Source: Pseudomonas sp. W4I3 (GTDB lineage Bacteria; Pseudomonadota; Gammaproteobacteria; Pseudomonadales; Pseudomonadaceae). Taken from it: DNA of 64,000 nt. The translations under genes and the position numbers were made by a program. The notes under the pieces were generated by a model. The model did no database searches and was not told the DNA's origin. It saw nothing but the letters and a program-made list of their open reading frames with translations. The stretch's first letter is position 1. Each line of letters begins with the position of its first letter. Below are positions 7,706 through 16,928 of this stretch, in pieces. The stretch covers positions 2,999,501-3,063,500 of the forward strand of contig NZ_JAUSXS010000001.1 of the NCBI RefSeq assembly GCF_030816195.1. Reading direction: 5' to 3'.

Positions 7706-9157
7706 ATGAATGATTCTGCGGCGGTGAGCTTTGGCCCCTACACTTTCCATCGGCACCAGCGCCTGGTCAGCAAATCAGGCTGGCCGGTGCCGCTGGGTGG
7801 GCGCGCGCTGGATATCCTCGCGGTGCTGCTGGAAGCGCCGGGGCAATTCATCAGCAAGTCGACCTTGATCGAGCGGATCTGGCCCAACAGCGTCGTCGAA
7901 GACAATAACCTGCGCGTGCACATTGCCGCGTTGCGGCGCGCCCTGGACGGGCAACGCTTGATCCTCAATCACCCGCAGCGTGGGTACTGCTTCGCCGTGC
8001 CCGAGCAAGGCGCGCTGGCAACGCGGCTGCCCGCGCACAACCTGGCTGCGCGGCTCAGCCCGGTGCTCGGTCGTGAAGAACTGATTGGCATGCTGATGCG
8101 GCGCATGGCTGGGCAACGGCTGCTGACCCTTACCGGCGTGGCCGGCATCGGCAAAAGTACCCTTGCCCTTGCGCTCGCCGAGCGCCTGTTGCCGCGCTAT
8201 CGCGACGGCGTGTGGTGGGTCGACATGACCAGCCTGCGAAGTTTGAGCGACCTGCTCGGTCAGCTGGCCACGCTGTTGCAACTGGACCCCGTCGACAGCC
8301 TCGATGCGCTATGCCGCACGTTGGCCTCGCGCCAGTTGCTGCTGGTACTCGACGGGGCCGATCTGCTGCTCGGCGCCTGTCGCAAACTGCTGCGCGCCCT
8401 GCGTGAACGAGCGCCCGAGATCAGCGTGCTGATCAGCAGTCGCGAAGCCTTGCTGGCCCCTGGCGAATGGCTGGTACGCGTGCCGCGACTGGGGGTGCCG
8501 TCACCGTCGGTGTTGGCCGATGTCGAGCAGGCCATGGCCTGTCCCGCGGTCCAGCTGTTCGTCACACGGGTGCGCGCCAGCCAGCAAGGGTTTGCGTTGC
8601 GGCCCCAGGACCTGACGGCGTTGCGTGAAATCTGTCGGCGCCTGGACGGTATCCCCCTGGCCCTCGAACTGGCCGCCGCCCAGGTCGACGCGCTGGGCAT
8701 CGGCGGCGTGCACCGGCAACTGCGCACCGGCTTGCAAGGGTTGACCCGCGGCCGCCGTACGGCAGTGGAACGCCACCGTTCATTGATCGCCGCTCTGGAT
8801 TGGAGCTACACACGCCTGAGCCTGCCGGAGTGCTGGCTGTTCTTGCAGTTGAGCTTGTTCAAAACGGCGGTGACGATGCCCACCTTGAGCGAAATGGTCG
8901 CCGGTACCGAGCTGGAACACGCCGACCTGTCTTACCTGCTGGCGCGCCTGGTCAACACCTCGCTGCTGGCCGTCGAGCCCGGCCTGGGCCCGGTGCGCTA
9001 CCGCCTGCTCAATTGCGTGCGCAGCTACGCCCTGGCGCAATTGCGCGACCCGCTTCAAGTAGAGCGTCTGCAGCAGGGCTACGAGCATTGCCTGGAGGGA
9101 TTTTCAGGCCGGCCGTTTGTCCTGCAACTCGTCGAGCAGGCGGCGTGCGCGCAATAG
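7706..9157 (+). CDS. Winged-helix/NB-ARC-type ATPase regulator, C-terminally truncated
   Basis: 483 residues. Residues 10-100 form an OmpR/CadC-type winged helix. The P-loop is GVAGIGKST at 144-152, and a Walker B-like LLVLDGADLLL lies near 210, followed by ATPase helical domains. The protein is collinear with the 923-residue paralogue encoded convergently at 9104-11875 up to about residue 465, then stops. Its last 17 codons are the antisense of the paralogue's 3' end, so the usual C-terminal TPR-like half is missing. It may still bind DNA, but family-type ligand sensing by the C-terminal half would be lost. Confidence 0.75.
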   Translation: MNDSAAVSFGPYTFHRHQRLVSKSGWPVPLGGRALDILAVLLEAPGQFISKSTLIERIWPNSVVEDNNLRVHIAALRRALDGQRLILNHPQRGYCFAVPEQGALATRLPAHNLAARLSPVLGREELIGMLMRRMAGQRLLTLTGVAGIGKSTLALALAERLLPRYRDGVWWVDMTSLRSLSDLLGQLATLLQLDPVDSLDALCRTLASRQLLLVLDGADLLLGACRKLLRALRERAPEISVLISSREALLAPGEWLVRVPRLGVPSPSVLADVEQAMACPAVQLFVTRVRASQQGFALRPQDLTALREICRRLDGIPLALELAAAQVDALGIGGVHRQLRTGLQGLTRGRRTAVERHRSLIAALDWSYTRLSLPECWLFLQLSLFKTAVTMPTLSEMVAGTELEHADLSYLLARLVNTSLLAVEPGLGPVRYRLLNCVRSYALAQLRDPLQVERLQQGYEHCLEGFSGRPFVLQLVEQAACAQ

Positions 9158-11875
9158 ATCGTGGGTGGCGAAACCTTCGGTGAACTGACCGTAGACTGTA
9201 TCGAGCAACTCCCTGGCCGCCTGCGGGCGCCCGCGCTGCTGCCATAATTGCGCGAGGTCCACCGCACAGCGCAGCGCCCAGGCCAGCGCACCTTGCTGGT
9301 GCGCCAGGTCCAGGGCTTCGAGCAGCAGCGTTTCGGCAGCGGTTGCATCACCCGAGCGCAGCGCCTGCCCAGCGTACAGCCGCAGTATTTCGGGTGCGCA
9401 CCACCCAGCCGCGCCACTGCGTGCCCGTTCCACACTCGCCTCACCGACCGGGCTCATGCCGAAGGTGAACAACGTATCTTCAATCAGCCCAAGGCCCTGT
9501 AAATCCCCGCTTCCCAGGATCCCGGCGTAATGCCCGGCCCAGGTCTGGAACAGTTGCACCGAATGCTTGTGCGACTGCTCCAGCAGCAGGCATTGCATGG
9601 CCTGTGCGTCGTCTTCGGCGCCGTTGTAGCGGGCGATCACCACACCGGCCAGGGCCAGGGTGTAGCAGATTGAGGTGCCGTGGTTGATCTGCAGCGCCAG
9701 TTCCAGCGCCTGGCTGGCGGTGCGCCAGGCGCGTTCGGCAAAGCCCTGCAACCAGAGGATGCGCGCCAGTACGGTCAGCGAGGCGACGCTCTGGTCGTAT
9801 TGCACGCCGACACCATGGGCGAAGCGGTTGACGTGGCCGCTGTGGCTCATGCGCTGCAGCACCTGCTCGGCCTGCTGTCGGGCCAGCGCCTGATTGCCGG
9901 TGTAATGCTGGGCCAGGGCGCGCAAGCGTTGGGTACTCAGGTCCAGCAATGGCTCGGTGCGCGGGTCGAGGCGATCGAACTGCAGGCTCTGTTCCAGCGC
10001 TTGGCCATAGCGCCCGGCACACAGGTTCACCGCCATATGCCCGGAGATCGCGCGCAACTGGCCGGCCAAGTCCTGGCGCTCTTCGGCCAGGCGGGCGGCA
10101 CCGACAAACGCGGCGATGGTCTGGGGCGCAGGGCCCACGGCGTGGTAGGAGAGGCTGCCCAACGCCAGTTGCAGTTGCAGGGTCAATTGGGTGCATGGCG
10201 CTTCGACCTGATCGATCAGCGCCAACGCCTGGTCCACATAACCGCCGTGCTCGCGCAGCAACGACAGTTCTTGCCACAGTGGCATTGCGCTGACCGTCAA
10301 GCGGATCGCCAGCAAGTGCCCCGCGTCGTCGGCAAAGCCCCAGTCGAGGGCGGCGCGTACATCTTCGCGCAGCGGTGCGTAGCGCTCGATCCAGGGCAGC
10401 GTGGCGATCAGTTCCCAATCGTCCTGGGCCTGTTCCATCAAGGCCAGGCAGCGTGCCGCGTGGCGCTCGCGCGTGGCTTGCAGCTCGCCCGCAAGGCTGA
10501 GCTTTTCCAGGGCATAGGTGCGGGTGATGTCGTGCAGGCGATAGACCATCTCGTCATCGCTGGCGTCCACATTCAGCAGCGACTTGGCCACCAGTTGCGT
10601 GATCGAGCCGAGCACTTCGGCCGGGGCGATGTGCTCACCGGCGATCACCGCCGCCGCGCTGACCAGGCTGAAGCCGCCACGAAACACCGCCAGCCGGCGC
10701 AGGCAGATCTTTTCGCATTCGGTGAGCAGGTCAAAGCTCCAGTCCAGCGTGGCCCGCAGGGTTTGCTGGCGGGGCAGGGCGCTGCGCCGACCGCGGGTCA
10801 GCAGGCGGAAGTTATCTTCCATTTGCACCAGCAGTCCCGGCAGGCCAAAGCGCTCGATCTGCGCGGCCACCAGCTCGATTGCCAGCGGAATGCCGTCCAG
10901 GCGCTGGCAGATGTCGATCGCCAGCGGCAGTTCGGCGTCGCTGAGGGCAAAGCTGTCCTGGTGGGACATGGCCCGCTCGATCAGCAGTTGCATGGCCGGG
11001 TAGCCCAGGGCCTGGGCGCGGTTGCCGGTGGCGGGCGGGCAGGTCAAGGGCTCCAGGCGTTGCACCGACTCACCTTCGGCGCGCAAGGCTTCGCGGCTGG
11101 TGGTGAGGATGTGCAGCTGCGGTGCATGGCGCAGCAGGGTTTCGCTGATCAGGGCGATGTCGTCGAGCAGGTGCTCGCAGTTGTCGATCACCAGCAGCAT
11201 CTGGCGTGCCTGCAGGCTGCGGGCAAAGCTGGCCAGCGGCGCGTTTTCGCCGGGGGTCATGCCAAGCAGGGCGGCGAGGTTGGGCAGGATCATCGAGGCG
11301 GCACTGAGCGGCGCCAGGTCCAGCAGGTGGATACCGTCGCGGTAGTGCCCGATCAGCAACTCCGCCACGCGCAGGGCAACGGTGGTCTTGCCGATGCCAC
11401 CGGCACCGGTCAGGGTGATGAAGCGTTGCTGCGGCAGTTGCTGCACCAGCGCGTCGATCAGCGCCTGGCGACCGATCATTCGCGTGCGCCGCAGTGGCAG
11501 GTTATGGCTCGGCCGTTGTGGAGCGCCGTCGGTGGGTAGCGTCATCGGTTCGATGCTCAGTGGCGCGACAAAACTGTAGCCGCGCTGGGCGACCGTGACG
11601 ATATAGCGCTGCCCGGCCTGGCCGTCGCCCAGGGCCTTGCGCAACGCGGCCATGTGCACCCGCAAGTTGCCGTCTTCCACCACGCTTTTGGGCCACACCC
11701 GCGCGATCAGTTCCTGCTTGCTCACTACGTTGCCGGCGTGCTCGAGCAGGATCAGCAGAATATCCACCGCGCGCCGTCCCAGGCGCAGCGGGCGACCGGC
11801 TTCCAGCACCAGGCGCTCGCGCGGATGGATGCGGTAGGGGCCGAAGTGCACGGCCTGGTCGCTCAAATCATTCAT
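9104..11875 (-). CDS. Winged-helix/NB-ARC ATPase transcriptional regulator (full length)
   Basis: 923 residues: OmpR-type winged helix at about 12-105, P-loop GAGGIGKTT at 157-165, Walker B-like LLVIDNCEHLLDD near 235, and a long helical TPR-like C-terminal half. This is the STAND-like layout of MalT/AfsR-type signal-integrating regulators, with the DNA-binding domain at the N-terminus. No ligand can be inferred. It is convergent with its truncated paralogue and overlaps it by 54 nt. The adjacent small AraC gene is on the same strand upstream. Confidence 0.8.
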   Translation of the reverse strand: MNDLSDQAVHFGPYRIHPRERLVLEAGRPLRLGRRAVDILLILLEHAGNVVSKQELIARVWPKSVVEDGNLRVHMAALRKALGDGQAGQRYIVTVAQRGYSFVAPLSIEPMTLPTDGAPQRPSHNLPLRRTRMIGRQALIDALVQQLPQQRFITLTGAGGIGKTTVALRVAELLIGHYRDGIHLLDLAPLSAASMILPNLAALLGMTPGENAPLASFARSLQARQMLLVIDNCEHLLDDIALISETLLRHAPQLHILTTSREALRAEGESVQRLEPLTCPPATGNRAQALGYPAMQLLIERAMSHQDSFALSDAELPLAIDICQRLDGIPLAIELVAAQIERFGLPGLLVQMEDNFRLLTRGRRSALPRQQTLRATLDWSFDLLTECEKICLRRLAVFRGGFSLVSAAAVIAGEHIAPAEVLGSITQLVAKSLLNVDASDDEMVYRLHDITRTYALEKLSLAGELQATRERHAARCLALMEQAQDDWELIATLPWIERYAPLREDVRAALDWGFADDAGHLLAIRLTVSAMPLWQELSLLREHGGYVDQALALIDQVEAPCTQLTLQLQLALGSLSYHAVGPAPQTIAAFVGAARLAEERQDLAGQLRAISGHMAVNLCAGRYGQALEQSLQFDRLDPRTEPLLDLSTQRLRALAQHYTGNQALARQQAEQVLQRMSHSGHVNRFAHGVGVQYDQSVASLTVLARILWLQGFAERAWRTASQALELALQINHGTSICYTLALAGVVIARYNGAEDDAQAMQCLLLEQSHKHSVQLFQTWAGHYAGILGSGDLQGLGLIEDTLFTFGMSPVGEASVERARSGAAGWCAPEILRLYAGQALRSGDATAAETLLLEALDLAHQQGALAWALRCAVDLAQLWQQRGRPQAARELLDTVYGQFTEGFATHDLLRARRLLDELQDKRPA

Positions 11876-11932
11876 GGCTGCGCAGGTTCAGGAATAAGGG
11901 TGTGCCAGCATATTCCAGGTGCGTCCAGACCA

Positions 11933-12331
11933 CTAGGCTGCGATCACCTCAGGTTTGGCGCGCGAGTGGTGGTTTCGCCAGGTCATCGGGTTCACGCCCT
12001 CGCTGCGGGTAAACATATGGCAGAAGTGCGCCTGGTCGCAAAAGCCGCACTCCAGGCTGATCTGCGTGAGGCTCAGGGACGAGCTGGTGATCAGTTCCTT
12101 GGCGCGCAGGATGCGCTGCTGGCGAATCCATTCCTGAGGCGAAGCTCCGGTGGAACATTTGAACGCCCGGGAAAAATGGCTGCGCGACAGGGCGCAGGCC
12201 TGGGCCAGGTCGGCGATGCTCAGGCTTTCGCCGAGGTTGGCCAGGATCAATTGCTTGGCGATACGCTCGCGCCGAGGGCATAGGCCTCCGGTGGCGGATA
12301 AACGAGGGGCATATTGCGCGAGTCGGGCCAT
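11933..12331 (-). CDS. Short AraC-family regulator (HTH domain only)
   Basis: 132 residues from the ATG at 12329-12331; upstream in-frame codons show no family features. Nearly the whole protein is the AraC double HTH: LSIADLAQACALSRSHFSRA, then ISLECGFCDQAHFCHMF. It has no N-terminal ligand domain, like SoxS/MarA-size members, so it may be controlled by its own abundance. It is divergent from a LysR gene across a gap of about 200 bp. Confidence 0.8.
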   Translation of the reverse strand: MARLAQYAPRLSATGGLCPRRERIAKQLILANLGESLSIADLAQACALSRSHFSRAFKCSTGASPQEWIRQQRILRAKELITSSSLSLTQISLECGFCDQAHFCHMFTRSEGVNPMTWRNHHSRAKPEVIAA

Positions 12332-12535
12332 GACAAATATCCGCAGTCGATGGGAGCGTTCCCGGTGAATGGATGCAGTGTAGACGTCGCTTATCTTGTT
12401 GCCGGACCGTCTGGCTGACGAGTTAATCGTTGTTAATTTCGCCAGGTGCGGGCGCGGAAAAGACAGCACAGGTATGCAATTCCCTGCGTTGCGGGCATGC
12501 TTCCCTGACCCCCTGCATACCGTTTGGATACCGCC

Positions 12536-13441
12536 ATGAACCGCAACGACCTGCGCCGCGTCGACATGAACCTGCTGGTGATTTTCGAAGCCCTGATGTT
12601 CGAGAAAAACCTGACCCGGGTCGCCGAGAAGCTTTTCATGGGCCAGCCGGCGGTGAGTGCGGCACTGGGCCGCCTGCGCGACCTGTTCGACGACCCGTTG
12701 CTGCTGCGCAACGGTCGCGGCATGGAACCCACGCCACGCGCGCTGGCGATACTCAAGGAGCTGCAACCGGCCATGGACACCATTTCAGGCGCCGTCAGCC
12801 GCGCCAAGGATTTCGACCCCTCCACCAGTTGCGCGGTGTTTCGCATCGGCCTGTCCGACGATGCGGAGTTCGGCCTGTTCCCGCCGTTGCTCAGCCGCCT
12901 GCGCGAAGAGGCGCCCGGCATTATCGTGGTGGTGCGCCGGGCCAACTTCCTGTTGATGTCGTCGCTGCTGGCCAGTGGCGAAATCTCGGTGGGGGTGAGT
13001 TACACCACTGAACTGCCGGCCAATGCCAAGCGTAAGAAGCTGCGCGATATTCCGTGCAAGGTACTGCGCGGTGATGATGGCGAGGAGCCACTGACGCTGG
13101 ACGATTATTGCGCCAGGCCCCACGCGATGGTGTCGTTCTCCGGCGACTTGAGCGGCAACATTGACCTGGATCTGGCACGCATCGGCCGCTCGCGGCGGGT
13201 GGTGCTGGCGGTGCCGCAGTTCAGCGGCTTGCGAGCCCTGTTGGCGGGCACGCAGATCATCGCAACCGTGCCCGATTACGCCGCGTGCGCATTGACCGAG
13301 GGCACCCGCCTGCGCGCCGAAGACCCACCGTTTGCGATCGATGCGGCAGAGCTGTCGATGGTGTGGAGCGGGGTGCATGACAACGACCCGGCGGAGCGCT
13401 GGTTGCGGGGGCGGATTGCGGAGCATATGGCGGCGAACTGA
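12536..13441 (+). CDS. LysR-family transcriptional regulator
   Basis: 301 residues from the ATG at 12536 (MNRNDLRRVDMNLLVIFEAL). Residues about 11-70 are the LysR winged HTH (NLTRVAEKLFMGQPAVSAAL), followed by an effector-binding domain of normal length. The DLRRVDMNLL start is typical of the NodD/SyrM-like LysR subgroup. No target can be assigned; it is divergent from the small AraC gene and followed by a REP element. Confidence 0.87.
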   Translation: MNRNDLRRVDMNLLVIFEALMFEKNLTRVAEKLFMGQPAVSAALGRLRDLFDDPLLLRNGRGMEPTPRALAILKELQPAMDTISGAVSRAKDFDPSTSCAVFRIGLSDDAEFGLFPPLLSRLREEAPGIIVVVRRANFLLMSSLLASGEISVGVSYTTELPANAKRKKLRDIPCKVLRGDDGEEPLTLDDYCARPHAMVSFSGDLSGNIDLDLARIGRSRRVVLAVPQFSGLRALLAGTQIIATVPDYAACALTEGTRLRAEDPPFAIDAAELSMVWSGVHDNDPAERWLRGRIAEHMAAN

Positions 13442-13472
13442 CTGCCAGGTCCAAATGGGGGAGGGCGCTTGT

Positions 13473-13572
13473 TGTAGGAGCGAGCTTGCTCGCGAAGAAC
13501 TCAGGGCCCCCCGCGTTTATCCAGAATGAACACGTTGCCTGGGCGTTTTTCGCGAGCAAGCTCGCTCCTACA
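13473..13572. repeat. REP-type inverted repeat (TGTAGGAGCGAG class)
   Basis: TGTAGGAGCGAGCTTGCTCG and its reverse complement close a loop of about 55 nt. The same class recurs at 46508-46606 and, modified, at 58310-58438. Confidence 0.75.
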
Positions 13573-13663
13573 TAAAAGCCAAACAGCACATACATCCAAT
13601 TCGGCCCAGCCCCAACCCGCCAAACTCCTCCTATCGTTCAATGCCCCGGGGGAGACACCCAAC

Positions 13664-14254
13664 ATGGACCCAACAGCCAATACCAGCCCGGACGAAGTCG
13701 TCACCCTGGTCGTCAAACACCGGGTCAAGCCCGGCCATGAAACCGAGTACGAAGCCTGGCTACGGCGCATCGTGCGCATCGCCGGCGAACGCCCCGGCCA
13801 CCTTGGCGTCGACGTGGTGCGCAGCCAGCAGGGCGGCATGGCGCTGTTCACCTGCGTCCTGCGCTACCGCTCCACCGAAGCCCTGGAGTTGTGGCTCGAA
13901 TCGCCGCAACGCCAGGCCTTGATCGACGAAGCCGCGCCGATGCTGGCCGACGGCGACCAGACGGAAATCGGCGCCGCCAATGAATTCTGGTTCGCGCCCC
14001 AGGCCGACGGCGCCGCCAAGCCACCGCGCTGGAAGCAGGCGGTGGTCAGCCTGTTCGTGATCCTGCCGCAAACCTTGCTCCTGCCATTTATCTGGGGGCC
14101 GATCCTGCGGTTGCACCCGTTTCTGTCCAACTACGTGGTCTCCACCTTCCTGGTCACTTTGACCATCGTGCTGCTGGTGGTGTACGTGCTGATGCCGGCC
14201 GCCACCCGCCTGTTCGCTCCCTGGCTTGAAGCCTCTGTAAAGGAAACCCTATGA
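13664..14254 (+). CDS. ABM-domain protein with C-terminal membrane segments
   Basis: 196 residues from the ATG at 13664. Residues about 10-105 look like an antibiotic-biosynthesis-monooxygenase (ABM) ferredoxin-like domain (VKHRVKPGHETEYEAWLRRI). The C-terminal part has two hydrophobic segments (VVSLFVILPQTLLLPFIWG and the stretch after LSNYVV) that should insert in the membrane. First gene of a three-gene operon; its stop overlaps the amidohydrolase start (ATGA). Enzymatic role unproven. Confidence 0.75.
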   Translation: MDPTANTSPDEVVTLVVKHRVKPGHETEYEAWLRRIVRIAGERPGHLGVDVVRSQQGGMALFTCVLRYRSTEALELWLESPQRQALIDEAAPMLADGDQTEIGAANEFWFAPQADGAAKPPRWKQAVVSLFVILPQTLLLPFIWGPILRLHPFLSNYVVSTFLVTLTIVLLVVYVLMPAATRLFAPWLEASVKETL

Positions 14255-16089
14255 ACGCCGACCTGATTTTGTTCAATGGCCAGTTCCACACCGTGGACCG
14301 GGAAAACCCACGCGCCAGCGCCGTTGCCATTCGTGACGGGCGCTTCGTCGCGGTAGGCACTGATGGCGAAGCCATGGCCCTGCGCGGCAGCGGCACCCGG
14401 GTCATCGACCTCAAGGGCCGGACCGTGATCCCCGGCCTCAACGACTCGCACCTGCACCTGATCCGCGGCGGGCTGAACTACAACCTCGAATTGCGCTGGG
14501 AAGGCGTGCCGTCCCTGGCCGATGCCTTGCGCATGCTCAAGGACCAGGCCGACCGCACCCCCACGCCACAATGGGTGCGCGTGGTGGGCGGCTGGAACGA
14601 ATTCCAGTTTGCCGAAAAACGCATGCCGACCCTGGAAGAACTCAACCAGGCCGCCCCTGATACGCCGGTGTTCGTGCTGCACCTGTATGACCGCGCCTTG
14701 CTCAACCGTGCGGCGTTGCGCGTGGCCGGCTACACCAAGGACACGCCCAACCCGCCAGGTGGCGAGATCGTGCGCGACAGCAACGGCAACCCCACCGGCA
14801 TGCTGGTGGCGCGGCCGAACGCGATGATCTTGTATTCGACCCTGGCCAAAGGTCCGAAACTGCCGCTGGAATACCAGGTCAACTCCACCCGCCAGTTCAT
14901 GCGTGAACTCAATCGCCTGGGCCTGACCAGCGCCATCGATGCCGGCGGCGGTTTCCAGAACTATCCCGACGACTACGCGGTGATCGAGCAGTTGGCCAAG
15001 GATGAACAGTTGACGGTGCGCATCGCCTACAACCTGTTCACCCAGAAGCCCAAGGAAGAGCTCAGCGACTTCAAGAACTGGACCGGCAGCGTCACCCTGC
15101 ATCAGGGCGATGACTACCTGCGCCACAACGGCGCCGGCGAGATGCTGGTGTTTTCGGCCGCCGACTTCGAAGACTTCCTCGAGCCGCGTCCCGACCTGCC
15201 GCTGACCATGGAACAGGAGCTGGAGCCGGTGGTACGCCACCTGGTGGAGCAGCGCTGGCCGTTCCGCCTGCACGCCACCTATGACGAGTCGATCTCGCGC
15301 ATGCTGGATGTGTTCGAGAAGGTCAACCGCGACATCCCGTTCAACGGCCTGCCGTGGTTCTTCGACCATGCCGAAACCATCACCCCGAAAAACATCGAAC
15401 GCGTGCGCGCCCTCGGCGGCGGCATTGCGATCCAGGACCGCATGGCGTTCCAGGGCGAATATTTTGTCGAGCGCTATGGTGCCAAGGCCGCTGAAGCCAC
15501 GCCGCCGATCAAGCGCATGCTCGCCGAAGGCGTACCGGTCGGCGCGGGCACCGACGCCACGCGGGTCTCGAGCTACAACCCGTGGACGTCGCTGTACTGG
15601 ATGGTCAGCGGCCGCACCGTGGGTGGCCTGGAACTGCACGCCGAGGGCCTGCCGCGCCTGACTGCGCTGGAACTGTTCACCCATGGCAGCGCCTGGTTCT
15701 CGTCCGAACAGGGCAAGAAGGGCCAGATCAAGGTCGGCCAGTTGGCGGACGTCGCGGCACTCTCGGCGGACTTTTTCAGTGTCGATGAAGAAGCCATCAA
15801 GTGGATCGAGTCGGTGCTCACCGTGGTCGGCGGCAAGGTGGTCTACGGCGCCGGCGATTTCGAAGATTTCGCACCGCCGCGTGTGCCGGTACTGCCGGAC
15901 TGGTCGCCGGTGGTCAAGGTGCCGGGGCACTGGCGTCCGAACTCGCCCCTGCAAGCCCAGGTTCACCAGTGCAGCGGCCCGTGCGGCGTGCACTCCCACA
16001 GCCATGAGAAAGCGCGTCTTTCCAGCGTTCCGGTCAGCGACTTCCAGGGCTTCTGGGGTGCGTTTGGCTGCTCGTGCTTTGCCTTCTGA
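14251..16089 (+). CDS. YtcJ-like metal-dependent amidohydrolase
   Basis: 612 residues. The N-terminal composite beta domain (MNADLILFNGQFHTVDREN) and the NDSHLHLIRGG metal motif near residue 70 place it in the amidohydrolase-3/YtcJ group. Later GTDATRVSSYNPW provides the usual Asp-containing motif. The C-terminus carries an unusual Cys/His-rich extension (HQCSGPCGVHSHSH, then GCSCFAF). Substrate unknown, probably an amide or formamide-like compound. It overlaps the upstream ABM gene by 4 nt and is followed 26 nt later by the isochorismatase-like gene. Confidence 0.82.
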   Translation: MNADLILFNGQFHTVDRENPRASAVAIRDGRFVAVGTDGEAMALRGSGTRVIDLKGRTVIPGLNDSHLHLIRGGLNYNLELRWEGVPSLADALRMLKDQADRTPTPQWVRVVGGWNEFQFAEKRMPTLEELNQAAPDTPVFVLHLYDRALLNRAALRVAGYTKDTPNPPGGEIVRDSNGNPTGMLVARPNAMILYSTLAKGPKLPLEYQVNSTRQFMRELNRLGLTSAIDAGGGFQNYPDDYAVIEQLAKDEQLTVRIAYNLFTQKPKEELSDFKNWTGSVTLHQGDDYLRHNGAGEMLVFSAADFEDFLEPRPDLPLTMEQELEPVVRHLVEQRWPFRLHATYDESISRMLDVFEKVNRDIPFNGLPWFFDHAETITPKNIERVRALGGGIAIQDRMAFQGEYFVERYGAKAAEATPPIKRMLAEGVPVGAGTDATRVSSYNPWTSLYWMVSGRTVGGLELHAEGLPRLTALELFTHGSAWFSSEQGKKGQIKVGQLADVAALSADFFSVDEEAIKWIESVLTVVGGKVVYGAGDFEDFAPPRVPVLPDWSPVVKVPGHWRPNSPLQAQVHQCSGPCGVHSHSHEKARLSSVPVSDFQGFWGAFGCSCFAF

Positions 16090-16115
16090 TTCAACACCCA
16101 CCAAGGAGTTAACCC

Positions 16116-16733
16116 ATGACTTACAAGCGCTTGAACAAAGACGACGCCGTCGTACTGATGGTCGATCACCAGACCGGCCTGATCTCGTTGGTGCAGGATT
16201 TCTCCCCGAACGAATTCAAGAACAACGTGCTGGCCCTGGCCGACGTGGCCAAGTTCTTCAACCTGCCAACCATCCTCACCACCAGTTTTGAGGCCGGCCC
16301 CAACGGCCCGCTGGTTCCGGAACTCAAGGCCCTGTTCCCGGACGCGCCGTACATTGCCCGCCCTGGCCAGATCAACGCCTGGGACAACGAAGACTTCGTC
16401 AAGGCCGTCAAGGCGACCGGTCGCAAGCAGATCATCATTGCCGGTGTGGTGACGGATGTGTGCGTTGCCTTCCCAACCCTGTGCGCCCTGGCCGAAGGCT
16501 TCGAGGTGTTCGTGGTCACCGACGCCTCCGGTACCTTCAACGAAACCGTACAGCAAGCCGCGTGGGCGCGTATGACCGCCGCGGGCGCGCAACTGGTGAA
16601 CTGGTTCTCGGTGGCCTGCGAGCTGCAGGTGGACTGGCGCAACGACATGGAAGGCCTGGCCAACCTGTTGTCGCCGCGCATCCCCAACTACCGCAACCTG
16701 ATGAACAGCTACTCGGCGTTCACCGCCAAGTAA
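16116..16733 (+). CDS. Isochorismatase-like (YcaC family) cysteine hydrolase
   Basis: 205 residues. The catalytic triad positions of the cysteine-hydrolase family are visible: Asp in VLMVDHQTGL (about residue 16), a Lys near KATGRKQIIIAG, and the cysteine in VVTDVCVAFPT (about 118). Family members hydrolyse amide or ester bonds; YcaC itself has no settled substrate. Third gene of the ABM-amidohydrolase operon, suggesting sequential hydrolysis of a nitrogen compound. Confidence 0.83.
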   Translation: MTYKRLNKDDAVVLMVDHQTGLISLVQDFSPNEFKNNVLALADVAKFFNLPTILTTSFEAGPNGPLVPELKALFPDAPYIARPGQINAWDNEDFVKAVKATGRKQIIIAGVVTDVCVAFPTLCALAEGFEVFVVTDASGTFNETVQQAAWARMTAAGAQLVNWFSVACELQVDWRNDMEGLANLLSPRIPNYRNLMNSYSAFTAK

Positions 16734-16760
16734 CTCGTCTTCAAACCTGTCGGTAATTCC

Positions 16761-16849
16761 TGTGGGAGGGGGCTTGCCCCCGATAGCGGTGTATCAGTCA
16801 GCTTATTCAGAACTGACCCACCGCTATCGGGAGCAAGCCCCCTCCCACA
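16761..16849. repeat. REP inverted repeat (TGTGGGAGGGGGC class)
   Basis: TGTGGGAGGGGGCTTGCCCC at the left and its near-perfect complement at the right, with inner GATAGCGGTG/CACCGCTATC pairing. This is the commonest REP class in the window. Confidence 0.85.
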
Positions 16850-16928
16850 TTTGCCTGTGTTCACATTGGGTTTGTGGTGTTGCGACTATCCAGTTATAAA
16901 ACAACCTAATGTCCACCGAGAAGCGACA

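Noticed and set aside
9680-11539. Long plus-strand open frame of 619 codons opposite the ATPase regulator
   Set aside because: It is a GC-rich shadow: the opposite strand encodes a clear P-loop regulator, and this translation has low-complexity Gln/Arg/Gly composition with no family features.
14131-16104. Minus-strand open frame of 657 codons across the amidohydrolase
   Set aside because: The plus strand carries a well-recognised amidohydrolase with motifs and tight operon spacing; the antisense product resembles no protein.
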